This document shows positions 11,502-24,585 of a stretch of 64,000 nucleotides of DNA, piece after piece. The notes beneath the pieces are model-generated. The model worked only from the letters and a program-made list of their open reading frames with translations. It was not told the origin of the DNA and did no database searches. A program made the translations under genes and the position numbers. Positions within the stretch are counted from its first letter, which is position 1, and each line of letters begins with the position of its first letter. Source of the stretch: Mactra quadrangularis (taxonomy: Eukaryota; Mollusca; Bivalvia; Venerida; Mactridae); the NCBI GenBank assembly GCA_025267735.1, contig CM046299.1, positions 30,829,987 to 30,893,986 on the forward strand, given 5' to 3'.

Positions 11502-12141
11502 AATGTTGCTTTATGTTAACTTAATTATAGTCTTTCTCTTGATTGTTCGTTTTTGCCGTTCATTGACTGCAATATATTTTACCAAGTATTTATTCATTTA
11601 TGTCTTCTAGTCAACAAGTTTTACAAAATGTTTATCTTTTTTCTTGATAACTAAGTGTTTATTATGTTAATTCGTTTTCTATCCTTGTTAAAGTGTTAAA
11701 CAAATATGTTGATTTGTCTCATTAGTTCTTTTCTTTTACAATCATTTGATTAAAGTCTTCTTCATTGCAGATATATGTTTTGATTTCATCAAAATGTTGA
11801 AACATGCTTACTTTATTGTGAGAATATTCATTCACAAGAATCATCCATCAATGTCGACATGTTTCAATATCGAATTGATGTTAATACTTATACGTAGAAA
11901 CTAAACAAAGGGAAACCACTAGAAAACAGTATTACCACACGTATCACTCTAGTATTCTGTCCATTGAAAACAAACTTTATTGGAAAAGCAATTTAGATGC
12001 ACATTAATGTTCAATCTTTTCTATTGTTATTTTACTGATTATTTTAACAAATTGTGTAAAACATTTCCTTACTAGCAGTATTTGATTACGCACACAACTA
12101 TGCAAGAAGCAGTGTAATGTTTTATACGCCCGAAGTGAAGT
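11502..12141. other. Non-coding, nothing recognised
   Basis: AT-rich sequence between the LINE fragment and the tandem duplication. No feature was seen. Confidence 0.4.
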
Positions 12142-15100
12142 ACATTACATATATATCACATTTATAACAACTACCACGACCTACCTTCAAGGTTGAATGG
12201 CATGTTTATGCAACCAAAAGTAATATGTATCGATATCATACAACGTACTAGCACTAAGTATATACATGTAGATAAGCTGTGCTCAAAGTATTTATAACCA
12301 CATATAAAGTAGCGGATTAAGACGATTTCTGATTATGTACTTGGGATCCCAAAACTATGACCTCGGTTGTATTAGACCAGTTAGTCATCTACACGATAAA
12401 AGGGAGCGAAGATACGCTATAAAAAGAGTTATTCTTCGTATTTTAAGAAGGAATTTCACACTTGGGATTTCCATTTCTACAAATAGAACTTGGGATCCCA
12501 AAACTATGACCTAGGCTGTATAGACCAGTTTGTCATCTACACAGATAAAAGGGAGCGAAGATACGCTATAAAAAGAGGTATTCTTCGTATTACAAGAAGG
12601 AATTTCACACTTGGGATTTCCATTTCTAAAAATAGAACTTCTGAAACACAAACGACTGATGAGGTCACGTTTCAGCTTGTTTTATGTGGAAAAACACGTA
12701 GGCACTTGTATAATGAACAAATAAATACACAGAATATATACTAAGCAAAAGTTATAACGCAAATAGGTACAAAAACGTAAATATTATCCAAAGTTTTAAT
12801 GTTAATGCTTTGAGATTTAACATGATAATAGAACAACCATTTGTCATGAGTATTCAACAGCAAAGCAATATGTAACGATTTTTTGAAAAGAAAATATTCA
12901 CAGAATCAAAAGCCCAGTAAGAGAAAAAAAGTTAACAAGATTTGATAATGAGCGTGCGTCTTATTTGAATTTACGACTGCTTAAATCCTGAGTCTTAAAG
13001 ACCCAGTAGGACGTCGTACAAAAGTAGTAGAATGCTTGTCCATTCCTCATGTGAAGCAATGTTTAGTTCCGGTAACGTCACATACAGTGCAAGACGTTGA
13101 CGTATGCATCTGTCAAACACGTCCTAAAGACGTTAATTTGGGTTTTGTCCACTAAAAATGACGGAAAGCCTAAACTTTTAATGTTTTAAACCCTGAAAAA
13201 TTAAATTGTTGCCTGGACGGAATGTGGTCTGGCGTTATCTTGTTAGATAAAAAGACATCCGATAGCGTATTAAACAGCGACGTTATTAAAAAATTCACCC
13301 TGGTAGCGTTAGGAGTTGTGGTTCCCATTTATCACTACAAAACCCAGCTTGCCAGAATGGTCAATATCACTCCACAATTAACTGTTTGAATAAACTTGCT
13401 CCATTACTTGTAGCCTGTTCAATAACCCCAGACGTTACGTAACGTTAGGGTATTCACGGGTTGAGTTGTCTTCGGGTAAAGTTTTCCAGTACCCATAACG
13501 TTAGCTAACAGTAGTAACTGAACACGTTGATGGTAATTGTTAATGGGGTATCAGTCAAACGGCTTATCCCCGGTTTTCAATGCTCAATCTTAGCATCTTT
13601 ACTGACATGTTTCCAATATGACGAGTGCTACAATGTCACGCAGTCTCTAGAGTTCTCAACAAACTTGAATTGTTTGAGTAGACACTAACGTGTTGCACAG
13701 GATTCATGAAACTCAGTAAAAAGGATTTACCGATGCTGTGCACCCAAGCGTGACCGCACGAGAAATTTTAACACACTATCACGTGTGAACATACCAAGAC
13801 TAAATGATGGCAAATATACTCATGTATTATATAAAATAAAAAATATGTAAAGAAAACTACTGTTTGCGTTATAACTTTTGCATAGTATATATTGAGTATG
13901 GCAAGATATCAACATGTGTATTACAATATAATTCTAAAATTATATGGATGTACATGTCGTCAGGGTAATGCTACAACAAACCTTTATCTAAATAACGTAT
14001 TTACATCTTTTAAATGTATCACATGATTAAAATCTAGTATGTTGCTTATTTGACAATTAAAAGGAACAAATTGGACAATTGACATTTTGCTTCGGTAAAA
14101 GATATAGAAAGATTTTGTTTTATGCATACTTTGTTTTATTTAATTACTTTTCGTCAGGCGGTGTATAAAATAGTGTAATTCTGAATCAATCTATTTTTAC
14201 TTGATATAACTTAGTTCTGAATTAAATTAATTTAATGTCTAGGCCCCATTAAACGTAACTTAAATTAATCATGCACTCAAAGGCAATAATTTTGGTAAGA
14301 AAATGACTAAATAAATAATCAACAACACTTTAAACTCCAAGTTTTTAAATAACATCTTTTTCATTACGTTTAGTCGTAATATAATTAAACATAAAAAAAC
14401 TTTTAAATTACTATAAACTACACAGAAATTGCGTTTAACACTGATTGCGAAGCAGTTAGTTTGCTATGTCCATAAAGAATGAGCATTTCATGTTTTTGCC
14501 TGGCAATAGCTATTAACGAGTGAAATACAAACAAATCTACAAGTCTGTTAGCATAAAATTATAATACGTCCTGAAAACACTTCATTTTAAAGTCAACGCT
14601 ACAGTTATGGCGAGAATGTCATAAGATGATTCAGGGTGTGCTGTTGGCAAAAGGTGTACCCACACGATATTGAAATTCGAAATTGCAGACATCACGCCTT
14701 GACATGAAATATATTACAAATGCATGAAGTACATTCTATTACATTTACAATGCTTGTCAACTAATGAAATAAATCAGACGGTAAATATAAATAATGTTTT
14801 ATTTTAATACATCAGTGCCTCAAAGATATTATTCTAAAAATAATTGTGGAGTTGCATTCTTGCAAAATGTCGTGTCACTCAGCAGATCTTTAACAGTTCG
14901 ATGCCATGTCCAGAGTTTTATAGAATTTCTATTGATTTATGTCAATAAAATGTATGTTGTTTTCCTCAATCTAAATAAAGTATTCTAAACACAACATGGC
15001 CTACAGACTGAGTCGTTGTTATTAAAGAAAAAGCACGTACAGTTGTCAATTCCGTGTTGAATAATTACCCACAAACACGAGTTTTGATTAGCAAAAATCA

Positions 15101-15290
15101 GATAACGAATGCTTAAACACGAGTCACGTAATAGCACACCATAACGAGTACATGTTTCATTCTGCAACTAAATATAGAAAAATGTCATTTCGATTCTAAC
15201 ACATAACCTTAAATACGTTGACAGGTACGTTTGATAAACGAGGGGGTAGTTCTAAAAAAAACAGCCGTGCACGTGCTCAATACTTAAGTA
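12142..15290. repeat. Tandem duplication, copy 1 (interrupted by a Tc1-like insertion)
   Basis: This matches 15472-17314 almost base for base over its whole length, apart from two differences. A 148-bp internal tandem duplication (12341-12488 repeated at 12489 onward) is single in copy 2. A 1,145-bp insertion at 12741-13885 is absent from copy 2. Each copy contains a 64-codon frame (14794-14988 and 16822-17016), but most differences between the two change the amino acid, so it is not a conserved gene. Confidence 0.9.
12741..13885 (-). mobile_element. Degraded Tc1/mariner-type element inserted in duplication copy 1
   Basis: The ends AGCAAAAGTTATAACGCAAA (left) and TTTGCGTTATAACTTTTGC (right) are inverted repeats. 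The second copy of the duplication gives the uninterrupted site at about 15912-15926. The flanking TATATA on both sides, present once in the empty site, is the target duplication (or TA within a TA run). On the minus strand at 13211-13242 QDNARPHSVQ can be read, the second catalytic Asp motif of Tc1-like transposases. The rest of the frame is destroyed. Confidence 0.85.
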
Positions 15291-15471
15291 CATAACATAA
15301 TACAGGCATAGTATATATTTCAACGACATATGTATATAGATAACATCTGAATGTTGTTTTGTTATAGTAAAATTGTCGTTAGAGAGCATTTGCAACTCTC
15401 AATTTGGAAAGATTTAATTAATCGTTATGGAAGAACTACATTTGTATCTTACAACGAACAATACAAACAAA
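15291..15471. other. Spacer between the two duplication copies
   Basis: A 181-bp unique AT-rich spacer separates the copies. No feature was seen. Confidence 0.5.
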
Positions 15472-17314
15472 TACATTGCATAAATATCACATTTATAACA
15501 ACTACCATGACCTACCTTCAAGGTTGAATGGCATGTTTATGCAACCAAAATAATATGTATAGATATCATACAACGTACTAGCACTAAGTATATACATGTA
15601 GATAAGCTGTGCTCAAAGTATTTATAACCACATATAAAGTAGCGGATTAAGACGATTTCTGATTATGTACTTGGGATCCCAAAACTATGACCTCGGTTGT
15701 ATTAGACCAGTTAATCATCTACACAGATAAAAGGGAGCGAAGATACGCTATAAAAAGAGTTATTCTTCGTATTACAAGAAGGAATTTCACACTTGGGATT
15801 TCCATTTCTAAAAATAGAACTTCTGAAACACAAACGACTGATGAGGTCACGTTTTAGCTTGTATTATGTGAAAAAACACGTAGGCACTTGTATAATGAAC
15901 AAATAAATACATAGAATATATATTGAGTATGACAAGATATCAACATGTGTATAACAATATAATTTTAAAATTATATGGATGTACATGTCGTCAGGGTAAT
16001 GCTACAACAAACCTTTATCTAAATAACGTATTTACATCTTTTAAATGTATCACATGATTAAAATCTAGTATGTTGCTTATTTGACAATTAAAAGGAACAG
16101 ATTGGACAATTGACATTTTGCTTCGGTAAAAGATATAGAAAGATTTTGTTTTATCCATACTTTGTTTTATTTAATTACTTTTCGTCAGGCGGTGTATAAA
16201 ATAGTGTAATTCTGAATCAATCCATTTTTACTTGATATAACTTAGTTCTGAATTAAATTAATTTAATGTCTAGGCCCCATCAAACGTAAATTAATCATGC
16301 ATTCAAAGGCAATAATTTTGGTAAGAAAATGACTAAATAAATAATCAACAACACTTTAAACTTCAAGCTTTTAAATAACATCTTTTTCATTACGTTTAGT
16401 CGTAATATAATTAAACATAAAAAAAAACTTTTAAATTATTATAAACTACACAGAAAGTGTGTTTAATAGTGATTGTGAAGCAGGTAGTTTGTTATGTCCA
16501 TGAAGAACGAGCATTTCATGTTTTTGCCTGGCAATTGCTAGTAACGAGTGAAATACAAACAAATCTACAAGTCTGTAAGTATAAAATTATAATACGTCCT
16601 GAAAACACTTCATTTTAAAGTCAAAGCTACAGTTATGGCGAGAATGTCATAAGACGATTAAGGGTGTGCTGCTGGCAAAAGGTGTACCCACACGATATTG
16701 AAATTCGAAACTGCAGACATCACGCCTTGACATGAAATATATTACAAATGCATGAAGTACATTCTATTACATTTACAATGCTTGTCAACTAATGAAATAA
16801 ATCAGACAGTAAATATAGATAATGTTTTATTTTAATACATCAGTGCCTCAAAGATATTATTCTAAAAATAATTGTGGAGTTGCATTATTGCAAAATGTCG
16901 TGTCACTCAGCAGATCTTCAACAGCTCAATGCCATGTCCAGAGTTTTATAGAATTACTAATAATTTATGTCAATAAAATGTATGTTGTTTTCCTTAATCT
17001 AAATAAAGTATTCTAAACACAACATGGCCTACAGACTGAGTCGTTGTTATTAAAGAAAAAGCACGTACAGTTGTCATTCTGTGTTGAATAATTACCCACA
17101 AACACGAGTTTTGATGAGCAAAAATCAGATAACGAATGCTTAAACACGAGTCACGTAATAGCACACCATAACGAGTACATGTTTCATTCTGCAACTAAAT
17201 ATAGAAAAATGTCATTTCGATTCTAACATATAACATTAAATACGTTGACAGGTACGTTTCATAAACGAGGGGTAGTTTAAAAAAACAGCCGTGCACGTGC
17301 TCAATACTTAAGTA
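15472..17314. repeat. Tandem duplication, copy 2 (uninterrupted)
   Basis: This is the second copy of the ~1.85-kb unit, in direct orientation to copy 1. It keeps the pre-insertion state at the Tc1 site and a single copy of the 148-bp internal segment, so it is the better guide to the ancestral unit. Confidence 0.9.
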
Positions 17315-17994
17315 TAGTTGACCCTACTTTTAACATACAGAAAAAATCATTTGTCTATGCTAGAATTTTTAATATCATATAATATGTTATAAAATATACA
17401 GCAAGTATGGGGCTTATTTTTGGGAAATTTCAACAACAGTAAATCAAAACTAATACATCAAGTCTTAAAACCAAGACCGATAACTCTACACAATCACTTG
17501 TTCTTTCTAACTAGGATGCTGATATAACAATTCAAGTACCTTATCATACAAAGTCACCATACTTACTTAACAAGACCTTAATTTTTTAATAGTGTCGGGC
17601 AAATTCGTAATCGTACCTTTAGTAGTTTGCTAAAAGTAAGTATTCAAATGCTTAAACCATTAGTTTGTTCATTGTGATTTATTGAAACAATATAGATCTA
17701 ATAAAATAAATTCTTAAAATAATAAACAAAAATTCAGAAACTGGTCCAATATTATAAACATATAATAGCCTTAAACAATTCTTAATATTAACAGCTTCCT
17801 AAAAAATAAGCCGAATATATCTTTCCGGAACTTAAAGTTCAACAGGAAACTACGTCACGAGTTATCGATGCCATTGTTCGAACAAACATTCACATTTTTA
17901 ATCATAATTTAGGTTTACAAGATTACTTGTAAATGATAACTTATATTCACGAAACAAAAATATTCGACAAAACATGTGCTAATCATCTTAATAT
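17315..17994. other. Non-coding, nothing recognised
   Basis: AT-rich. No open frame, repeat or element end was recognised. Confidence 0.4.
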
Positions 17995-18110
17995 ACTTAC
18001 ATTGCCTGATCTGACTTAAATTGACACTTTAGTTTACTGGTCAGACGAGTGACAACTCACAAAATGGCGGACGTCTATATTACCCACAAATCTAGTTGCG
18101 CATGCGCACT
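17995..18110 (-). promoter_or_regulatory. Candidate promoter and non-coding first exon (NRF1 and YY1 motifs, GTAAGT donor)
   Basis: At about 18062-18074 AAAATGGCGGAC matches the YY1 motif. At about 18096-18108 TGCGCATGCGCA matches the palindromic NRF1 site. Both are typical of animal housekeeping promoters. On the minus strand a strong donor, GGCAAT|GTAAGT, lies at 18000 and would end a short non-coding exon just below these motifs. This could be the 5' exon required by the minus-strand gene whose coding starts at 714, and the promoter may also serve FYCO1 in the other direction. This rests on motifs only. Confidence 0.35.
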
Positions 18111-19654
18111 GATATAATTACGAAAACCAGCTGAGCCCGTGATTGATTTGAGTATCATGAGTTATCAATAATAAATGTTAATTAATTGATATAAACTGTC
18201 TATGATTTTTTCAAAATCGAGGAATTCACCTAAAAAATAATTGCAATGACTGCAAACAGAAATTCCGACATAATATTAAATACGCCAGTAGATCTCGAAT
18301 TGTGGCCAAGAAAATAACTCATTGTTGCTACTTAATATTTTTGTCATAAGTAATACGATCAATATTAAAATTAATCAAATCGTTGCAGATTTTTCTTGTT
18401 TTATTGCAATAGAACGAAAAATTCTGGCCGTCTGTGATTACATGTTATAAGCGATCAAATTATATCGCCGCTTACGGCATCTGGTAAACGGACTAATTGG
18501 TCTACATAGGAAAGAAAACATCTGTATTTATTGTGCAAAACACGGCATTATTTGTTTGATAAATTTAATTGTGCCGCATTGTATGTTAATATTATGTTAA
18601 TTTAAGGGCACTGAAGAATTTACGATACTCTTTTTGTAGACTCCAGAACGGATCAAATGACGATTTACGTAAATTGAAAAGTAAATTGTTCTTGAATCTA
18701 ATCGAGCGAAAATTGACTTCCGGAATGACAGTAATGTCCTAACAAATGTCGATGTATTAAGTAGCTCTGAATCATTTTAATCCACTTATAACCAATCATG
18801 TGAATATTGTTATTGGTCATTTCATATTGTAAATGTTCATAATTTTGTGTGAAAAGAGGACGATCACGGTTAATTGTTTATTTCCTATACGCTTCGAAGC
18901 TCAGTTGTTATCTGAATAATCAACGACGCGTGAATGTTCTATTTTTAGAGTGTAAACGTAAACAATTCGATGTGTTGTATCAAAACGGATATCACGACTT
19001 TAAACTTGGTCTATATTGAAACAATTCAAATATTTCGTTATAACTATGTTTTTTTTATTTGACAGAAACATAAACTATAATTATTATTATATTATATGGG
19101 GAGGAATTTAGATCTAACAGTCAAGTATCAAGTTCAATTAATCGTCCGTGAAGGTCAAATTTAACGAATATATTTATATAATGTACACAATTTATTTTGT
19201 CTAATTTTGAACCATTTTTATCAACATTTTTTTAAGGCAATCGACTTACACCGACCAGATTCTCTTTAATATTATTTTCTACTCTGATTCTCGCTTATTG
19301 AAAAGAAATCGACAACAAGGTTCACCAACGGAAGAGTATTTAACCAGCCACGATTAGTTGCATACTAGATCGTAGTATTTTCGGAATGGAAGTCCTGTGT
19401 ACCTATACTACGATGAAAACTTGACGTGAACTCTGCGAAGTTCTACATATTAAATTACAAGTGTTATTGAAGTTGTCAATAAGGGAAAGTTTATGATGTC
19501 TGTGTAAATTACTGCATTGTTTTAACTAGAAACATTTCTAAAAGATCCAGCTCATTAATAACCTCTGGACTATAACCGTTTCTAGTTTACACATGTATGC
19601 CAATTTCTTTTATTATTATATGGGAAGATAATACTTTTATGACAAGGCATACCT
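18111..19654. other. Non-coding, nothing recognised
   Basis: AT-rich sequence without long frames or repeats that I can recognise. Confidence 0.4.
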
Positions 19655-19728
19655 ACCCGGATAGGATTCGAACCCGTGCCCCCTTCGGGACACTAAATTC
19701 GAAATCCAGGCGCGCTACCGACCCGGGT
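19655..19728 (-). pseudogene. tRNA-like sequence (SINE head or tRNA pseudogene)
   Basis: On the minus strand the 5' end ACCCGGG and the 3' end TCCGGGT pair as a 7-bp acceptor stem with one G-U. A five-pair anticodon stem with three G-U pairs holds the loop TTTCGAA. A CCCGAAGGGG hairpin resembles a long variable arm, and the T loop is GGTTCGAATCC. The D arm is too short and the T stem has a mismatch, so a functional tRNA is unlikely. A SINE head is the main alternative. Confidence 0.45.
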
Positions 19729-21655
19729 TGCACGATAATCAACTGCAGTAAATTATTATTGATATGTCAGAAACTAACGTACGGGGTTTAACTTGTAACT
19801 TCCGAAATAGTTGCTCACGTGGATGTGTAGTGCATGAAAGTTCACAAACAGGATTTAAAGTCACGTTATCATCAGCGTGAAAACAAGCATGTGTTTGTGG
19901 CCGATATAAATAGAAAAGGTTCATAGTGCATAAAATAACTACCATCATAATCTTTGTCCGAAAATGACCACATTAGCTTATGAGGTGTAATTGTGAATCC
20001 TCTGCACAAGTATTTTTGCACTTGACCTAATTTACCACTCGATTCAAATTTTGTGTGAATTATTGTTTGAGCTCATGATCAAAACGCACAGAACAGCAGA
20101 GAAATCAGAGAAAAATTTATTTTTTTCTTTATTAGTTTTTGATTACGTGACTATAAGCGTTGTTAACATGTACATGTATGATAAGATACGAAGACATTCT
20201 CACGCTCTTGAAATACATGTAATAGCAAGCGTGACGCATGAGAAGTTCGAAAAAACATGACAATTGGGGTCTAATCAATGATTCTGTGGAAGGTTCCAGT
20301 TTTTATTGGGTCAGCTGATATCATATAAAACTTGTACAAATTTGCCTTCAACAAGAAGTTATTTTAGTACCATTAGCATTCATCAAATCAGTTAGCCATC
20401 GTGTATCATCATATTAATCCTACTCAGGCCATTTTGCACAATGTCGATTGAGTAACTACAAAACCATATCGTGGACAAACGAGACCACTGTAAATCGAGG
20501 TGACAGGTTCGATAACTATTATATGTTGTCTTAGTGTTACCTCGACTGTATACTGTCCTACCAAAATTGTATGTTTGAGTAACTGCTAGTGGACTTTAAA
20601 GTGTATGGTTTCTTGCATATCAATACGTACTGTTTGAATATGAAATATGCGCCATGCTGTGATCGGCCTTGGTTTTTCAAGAAATCCCAGACCGACTTCG
20701 GAAATCTTAATTCCATAATAAAAACTATGAATCCAATTTCAACGTCAATTATACATGACATTTGATTAAAATATAGCAGTATACACGCACTCAGAAATCA
20801 AAGCGCTGAGGCACTGAATTTGTTCGGGTTGAAAATTGAAAGTAGAATTATTGCTGCAACATATCGTTTGTACATGTATACTAAGACCATTTTGTGACAC
20901 TTGTTAGTGACATCAATTGTGCGAATTAAATAAGGAACTTTAGTCAGTTATTTCCCCTTTTATACTGGATACTTTGATTATATTGTATACTTGGATTACT
21001 CGGATTTTATCCTTACTTTTCAATTTCAATTTGCCAAAATTATTCTTATATAACATTTTTTGTAAATCATTTAATTTGTTTGAAATTCAAGCTAGTATTT
21101 TTAGGGTGAATAGCTATCTTAATTTCATCACTTCTGTTAATATCTTAATTAACAAGAAATATATTAGATGAAATATTTTATAATCCTTTCATAGGACTTC
21201 AATGATAAAATCCGAGGATTCCTATTGTAAGGACTGGCAAATTCTATCAGTTTAAAAAACAAAGATTTTATTTTCCTCTTATCCCAATCTTGAAGTACAG
21301 TTTTCCCTGTACACTTTGTCACTTTGCATACAAATTCTGTAGGTATTATAATTATGGTACAATACTGTTTTAAAACAATTTAAAGTGTCATTAAACAGCT
21401 ACAAACACTATCAATAAATTAATCATTTTATTGCTCTTACTACATAAACTTCTCAACATGGAATGTAAACCTTTGATTTACTGTCAGATGACGGAACTAC
21501 TTTTATCGCTTAAAAATCGACTGCGAGGTATATCAGAGACACGTGTATCAATCCGCAGGTTAAACTGGACAGTCATTTGAACCGTCGATAGTTTTCGACT
21601 TGTGGTATAACTTAAGCCTTTCGGCGAAATTGCAGAATATCTAAAAATCTGAACG
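19729..21655. other. Non-coding, nothing recognised
   Basis: AT-rich sequence with several short chance open frames. None shows a domain or splice structure. Confidence 0.4.
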
Positions 21656-21905
21656 ATTTGATTAGTTGGTAGTGTGTATCATACACGTACTACGAATCCA
21701 AGGTACGTAGTTTCAATTCCAGGGCGGGACTAGCAAACTGTCGAGGTGTTTTGTCGAGAAATATTTGTTTAGGACAAACTCCATCCAGCCTCTCAAACAA
21801 GTAGGACGTCTATGCCTGTCCATAGACACATTGGATTGAAAGACTGACCACCGAGATATACCTGAACAAGAGTTGAATTGCAGCGTAAAGCAACAAACAA
21901 ACAAA
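21656..21905 (+). mobile_element. tRNA-derived SINE with CAAA tail
   Basis: An A box-like TTAGTTGGTAGTGTGTATCA at about 21661 and a B box-like AGTTTCAATTCC about 50 bp later form a tRNA-like head. A body of about 180 bp follows, and the element ends GCGTAAAGCAACAAACAAAC. Confidence 0.6.
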
Positions 21906-22079
21906 TGTTGCTTTCAGAAAAAAAACCCAGACAAGTACAAGTTTGAAGAATTACATGTGGCCATACATTATATAAATATAATTAGAAATGACTTTTAATA
22001 AATACAAATACAATGTTTAGCAGGTCCGTAGGAACAGGGGACAGGGGGCCAGGGTTATCCTGCTACAGTGTAATTAAAC

Positions 22080-22372
22080 AATACATGTATTACTATATAA
22101 CGCCTTAAAGCCGACCAGCTAACTCAGTTAGTAGTACGGGGCTTACTTTCGTGGAGTTTTGTCATGAAATGATTTCTACGGTCATTCTCCCTCCTACCAC
22201 TGATTCTTAATCTGTAGGGCAGTTGTCAGTCACTGATGGAAATGTGTGCCTAGTAATTGCTATATCCAGAGATTGAGCATTTCCATGAACAATGAGTAGG
22301 TTGACAGACCGTCGTAATATGACCTATACAATGGTTTGCTACGGCGTTAAACCCAGTAAAAATAACTTAATT
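22080..22372 (+). mobile_element. tRNA-derived SINE
   Basis: A tRNA-like start (ACCAGCTAACTCAGTTAGTA) is followed by about 200 bp of body and the 3' end GCTACGGCGTTAAACCCAGT. The same tail type occurs, inverted, in the SINE at 3575-3919. Confidence 0.6.
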
Positions 22373-23045
22373 GATACTTCGAATGAACGTTCTATACCGT
22401 TGTATGATGTGGTCACGTCTTAAAGTATAATCCGCATCGCTTCAATGAAAAGAAAGCGAAAGGGTAAATACAGTGGACTCTGATAAGTGTATTTGTTTTA
22501 GAGTTGACATTTTTGGTGGCATCAGAATATAAAGTGTGGGAAGCCAGGAAGTTAAAGTTTATGCAAATTGACCTAAGACTGATTAATACATTTTACGCTT
22601 CGTCAACTTGATACTTTTAACTGTTAAATGCACGCCAATGATGTTTAAATTGTATTTTTGTCTCAGGTAAATTTTCACAAGCTATTAATATATATATATA
22701 GATATATAATCGAAAGGCATAAAATTCCAAAAACCTTTAAGATTGTGTTTATTTATCACATTATAAAATGCAGCAATATTTTGTTCTCTCTGCGTTCAAC
22801 TTTATACAGAACAAATTATTTCGATTGTTTTCTGTGTTTCCTTAAAATCTACAATTTAAAGACTGAAACACTCTTGCGTAAAAATATGGAAGCTGCTTGT
22901 TGAGAAAACTGTCACGTTGAGAATAATTGTTGATCAGTTTCTCCATGTATAGATGTGTTTTATACAGTAATACCTCACTCTCTTCACGTCTGCTCTTCAA
23001 TATCGTCCATGTCACACTACACCTGCAAATCAGTAAAGTCCAGTT
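22373..23045. other. Non-coding, nothing recognised
   Basis: AT-rich. No supportable feature. Confidence 0.4.
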
Positions 23046-23200
23046 ATTAAGAACAGAACAGAACAGAATTTATTTAATAAACGTGTTCTTAGTACATAGT
23101 TTTGATTTTATATATATATTGTATAAATATAATCCTCATTGTCAATGTTGCTATTTATAATCGAGAATGGATCCCTATATAAGGGGATAAACATATACAT
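23046..23200 (-). mobile_element. LINE 3' tail fragment
   Basis: AGAACAGAACAGAACAG followed by AATTTATTT resembles the tandem tail of the LINE fragment at 10770. On the minus strand it would be the 3' end of a 5'-truncated copy. There is no coding content. Confidence 0.4.
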
Positions 23201-24080
23201 ATAAACAGTTATATCAATATTTGGAAAGTAATTGGAAAATATATTAGAATACATACATGTAAATTTAACCTGGAGGATTTAAGATATTGTTTCTAATGTA
23301 AATTGCTTTCTTACAGTATAATGTAAGATTTAATAAACTATTTTTATTATGCTATTGAATGAGTTTCATCATATTAAGACCACCTTGGTTATTGCAAAAT
23401 CATACTTTTTAACGATTGTTAAGTCACAAATGTTTACACATAACTCGAGAAGAAAAGGGTTCCAATATTAACATCACCTCGCTATTATGACCATCGATTT
23501 TTGCGGCCTTAAATAATTAGGAAACACTATGGTGTCATATCTTGTGGAAAAACAATTGTCTAAATATTTAGCGATGATAGATAAAATATGAAAATTCTTT
23601 TTATAGTGCATGTTGATTATTATCACAATTTTTGGATCTCAAACCAGTATATGCAACTAGAGAATTGCAGTGTAAGGGAAGCCTACGTATTAAAAAGAAT
23701 ACGCACGTTAGAAACTATGCTTACATTTCCTTCATTTTTTCTTCTTGTTGATGATACATGTTTGTCTCGCGTAAAAAACAACAAATCAGCAGTGACCGTA
23801 GTTTTGCATAAGGTTTCTTCATGTTTAGAAGCGAACCGATGCAATTCTTCATCATAATCCGCCGCGGACGATTACATTTGGACAGAGAAATCAGTTTTTG
23901 CCATCCAACTGCTACATCTTCTCGTAAGCTTGGACATCAAGTCAAGACCCGTCCACCTAGTTCCCCACTTCAATATATTTTTACATGCAGACTCAGATGA
24001 TAATTTAACCCCCCTAGCTTTGCTCACAATTCATGTTTCCAGGAACCAATCCAAGTTAGCAAGGACCAGCGATCTGATAT
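23201..24080. other. Non-coding, nothing recognised
   Basis: No feature was seen other than a chance frame at 23588-23857 with no recognisable domain. Confidence 0.35.
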
Positions 24081-24084
24081 GCCA

Positions 24085-24585
24085 CTGAAGGTCTGAACAT
24101 CAACTGCCAGTCCATTGCTGGTAAAAACTCACTTGATAACATCTACAATTCAACTGGGACAAACATCAATATTGGTACTGAATCCTGGCTGACAGATGAT
24201 CATCACAGTGCTGAGATATTTCCCAACGAATACACATGCTACAGACAAGACAGACAGAAACTGAAGGGTGGTGGTGTTTTCATTCTAGTCCGCGGTCATC
24301 TTCAGTCTATGGAACCTACCTAATTGAAGGCTGACACAACATGTGAAAAGCTTTGGGTACAGATCAGTATGACAGGCACCAAGAACCTTTATATTGGAGC
24401 ATTCTACCGTGCACCAGATTCAGACAATCCAGATAACCCTACTCAGCTAGACACTTATCTAGAATCCCCATTGATTCACACATATGGCTAGGCAGTGATT
24501 TCAACCTGGGGGACATTAACTGGCCACACAACTGTGTGAAGGAATCAGCCACAAAAACTGTATTAAGTACATCCTCATACATGAA
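24085..24585 (+). pseudogene. LINE apurinic endonuclease domain, degraded
   Basis: Translated pieces read LNINCQSIAGK, GTESWLTDDH, YRQDRQKLKGGGVFILVR, LYIGAFYRAP and, in another frame, WLGSDFNLGDINWP. In this order they are the APE-type endonuclease of a jockey/CR1-like non-LTR retrotransposon, including the SDFN catalytic block. An in-frame stop after the GGGV block and at least one frameshift show it is dead. No reverse transcriptase follows. Confidence 0.85.

Noticed and set aside
12490..12744. An 84-codon plus-strand frame
   Set aside because: It exists only because of the 148-bp internal duplication and runs into the Tc1-like insertion.
14794..17016. A 64-codon plus-strand frame present in both copies of the duplication (14794-14988 and 16822-17016)
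   Set aside because: It looks conserved only because the DNA is duplicated. Most differences between the copies change the amino acid, so there is no sign of selection on protein.
23588..23857. An 89-codon plus-strand frame
   Set aside because: No recognisable domain and no splice partners; length is within chance for AT-rich DNA.
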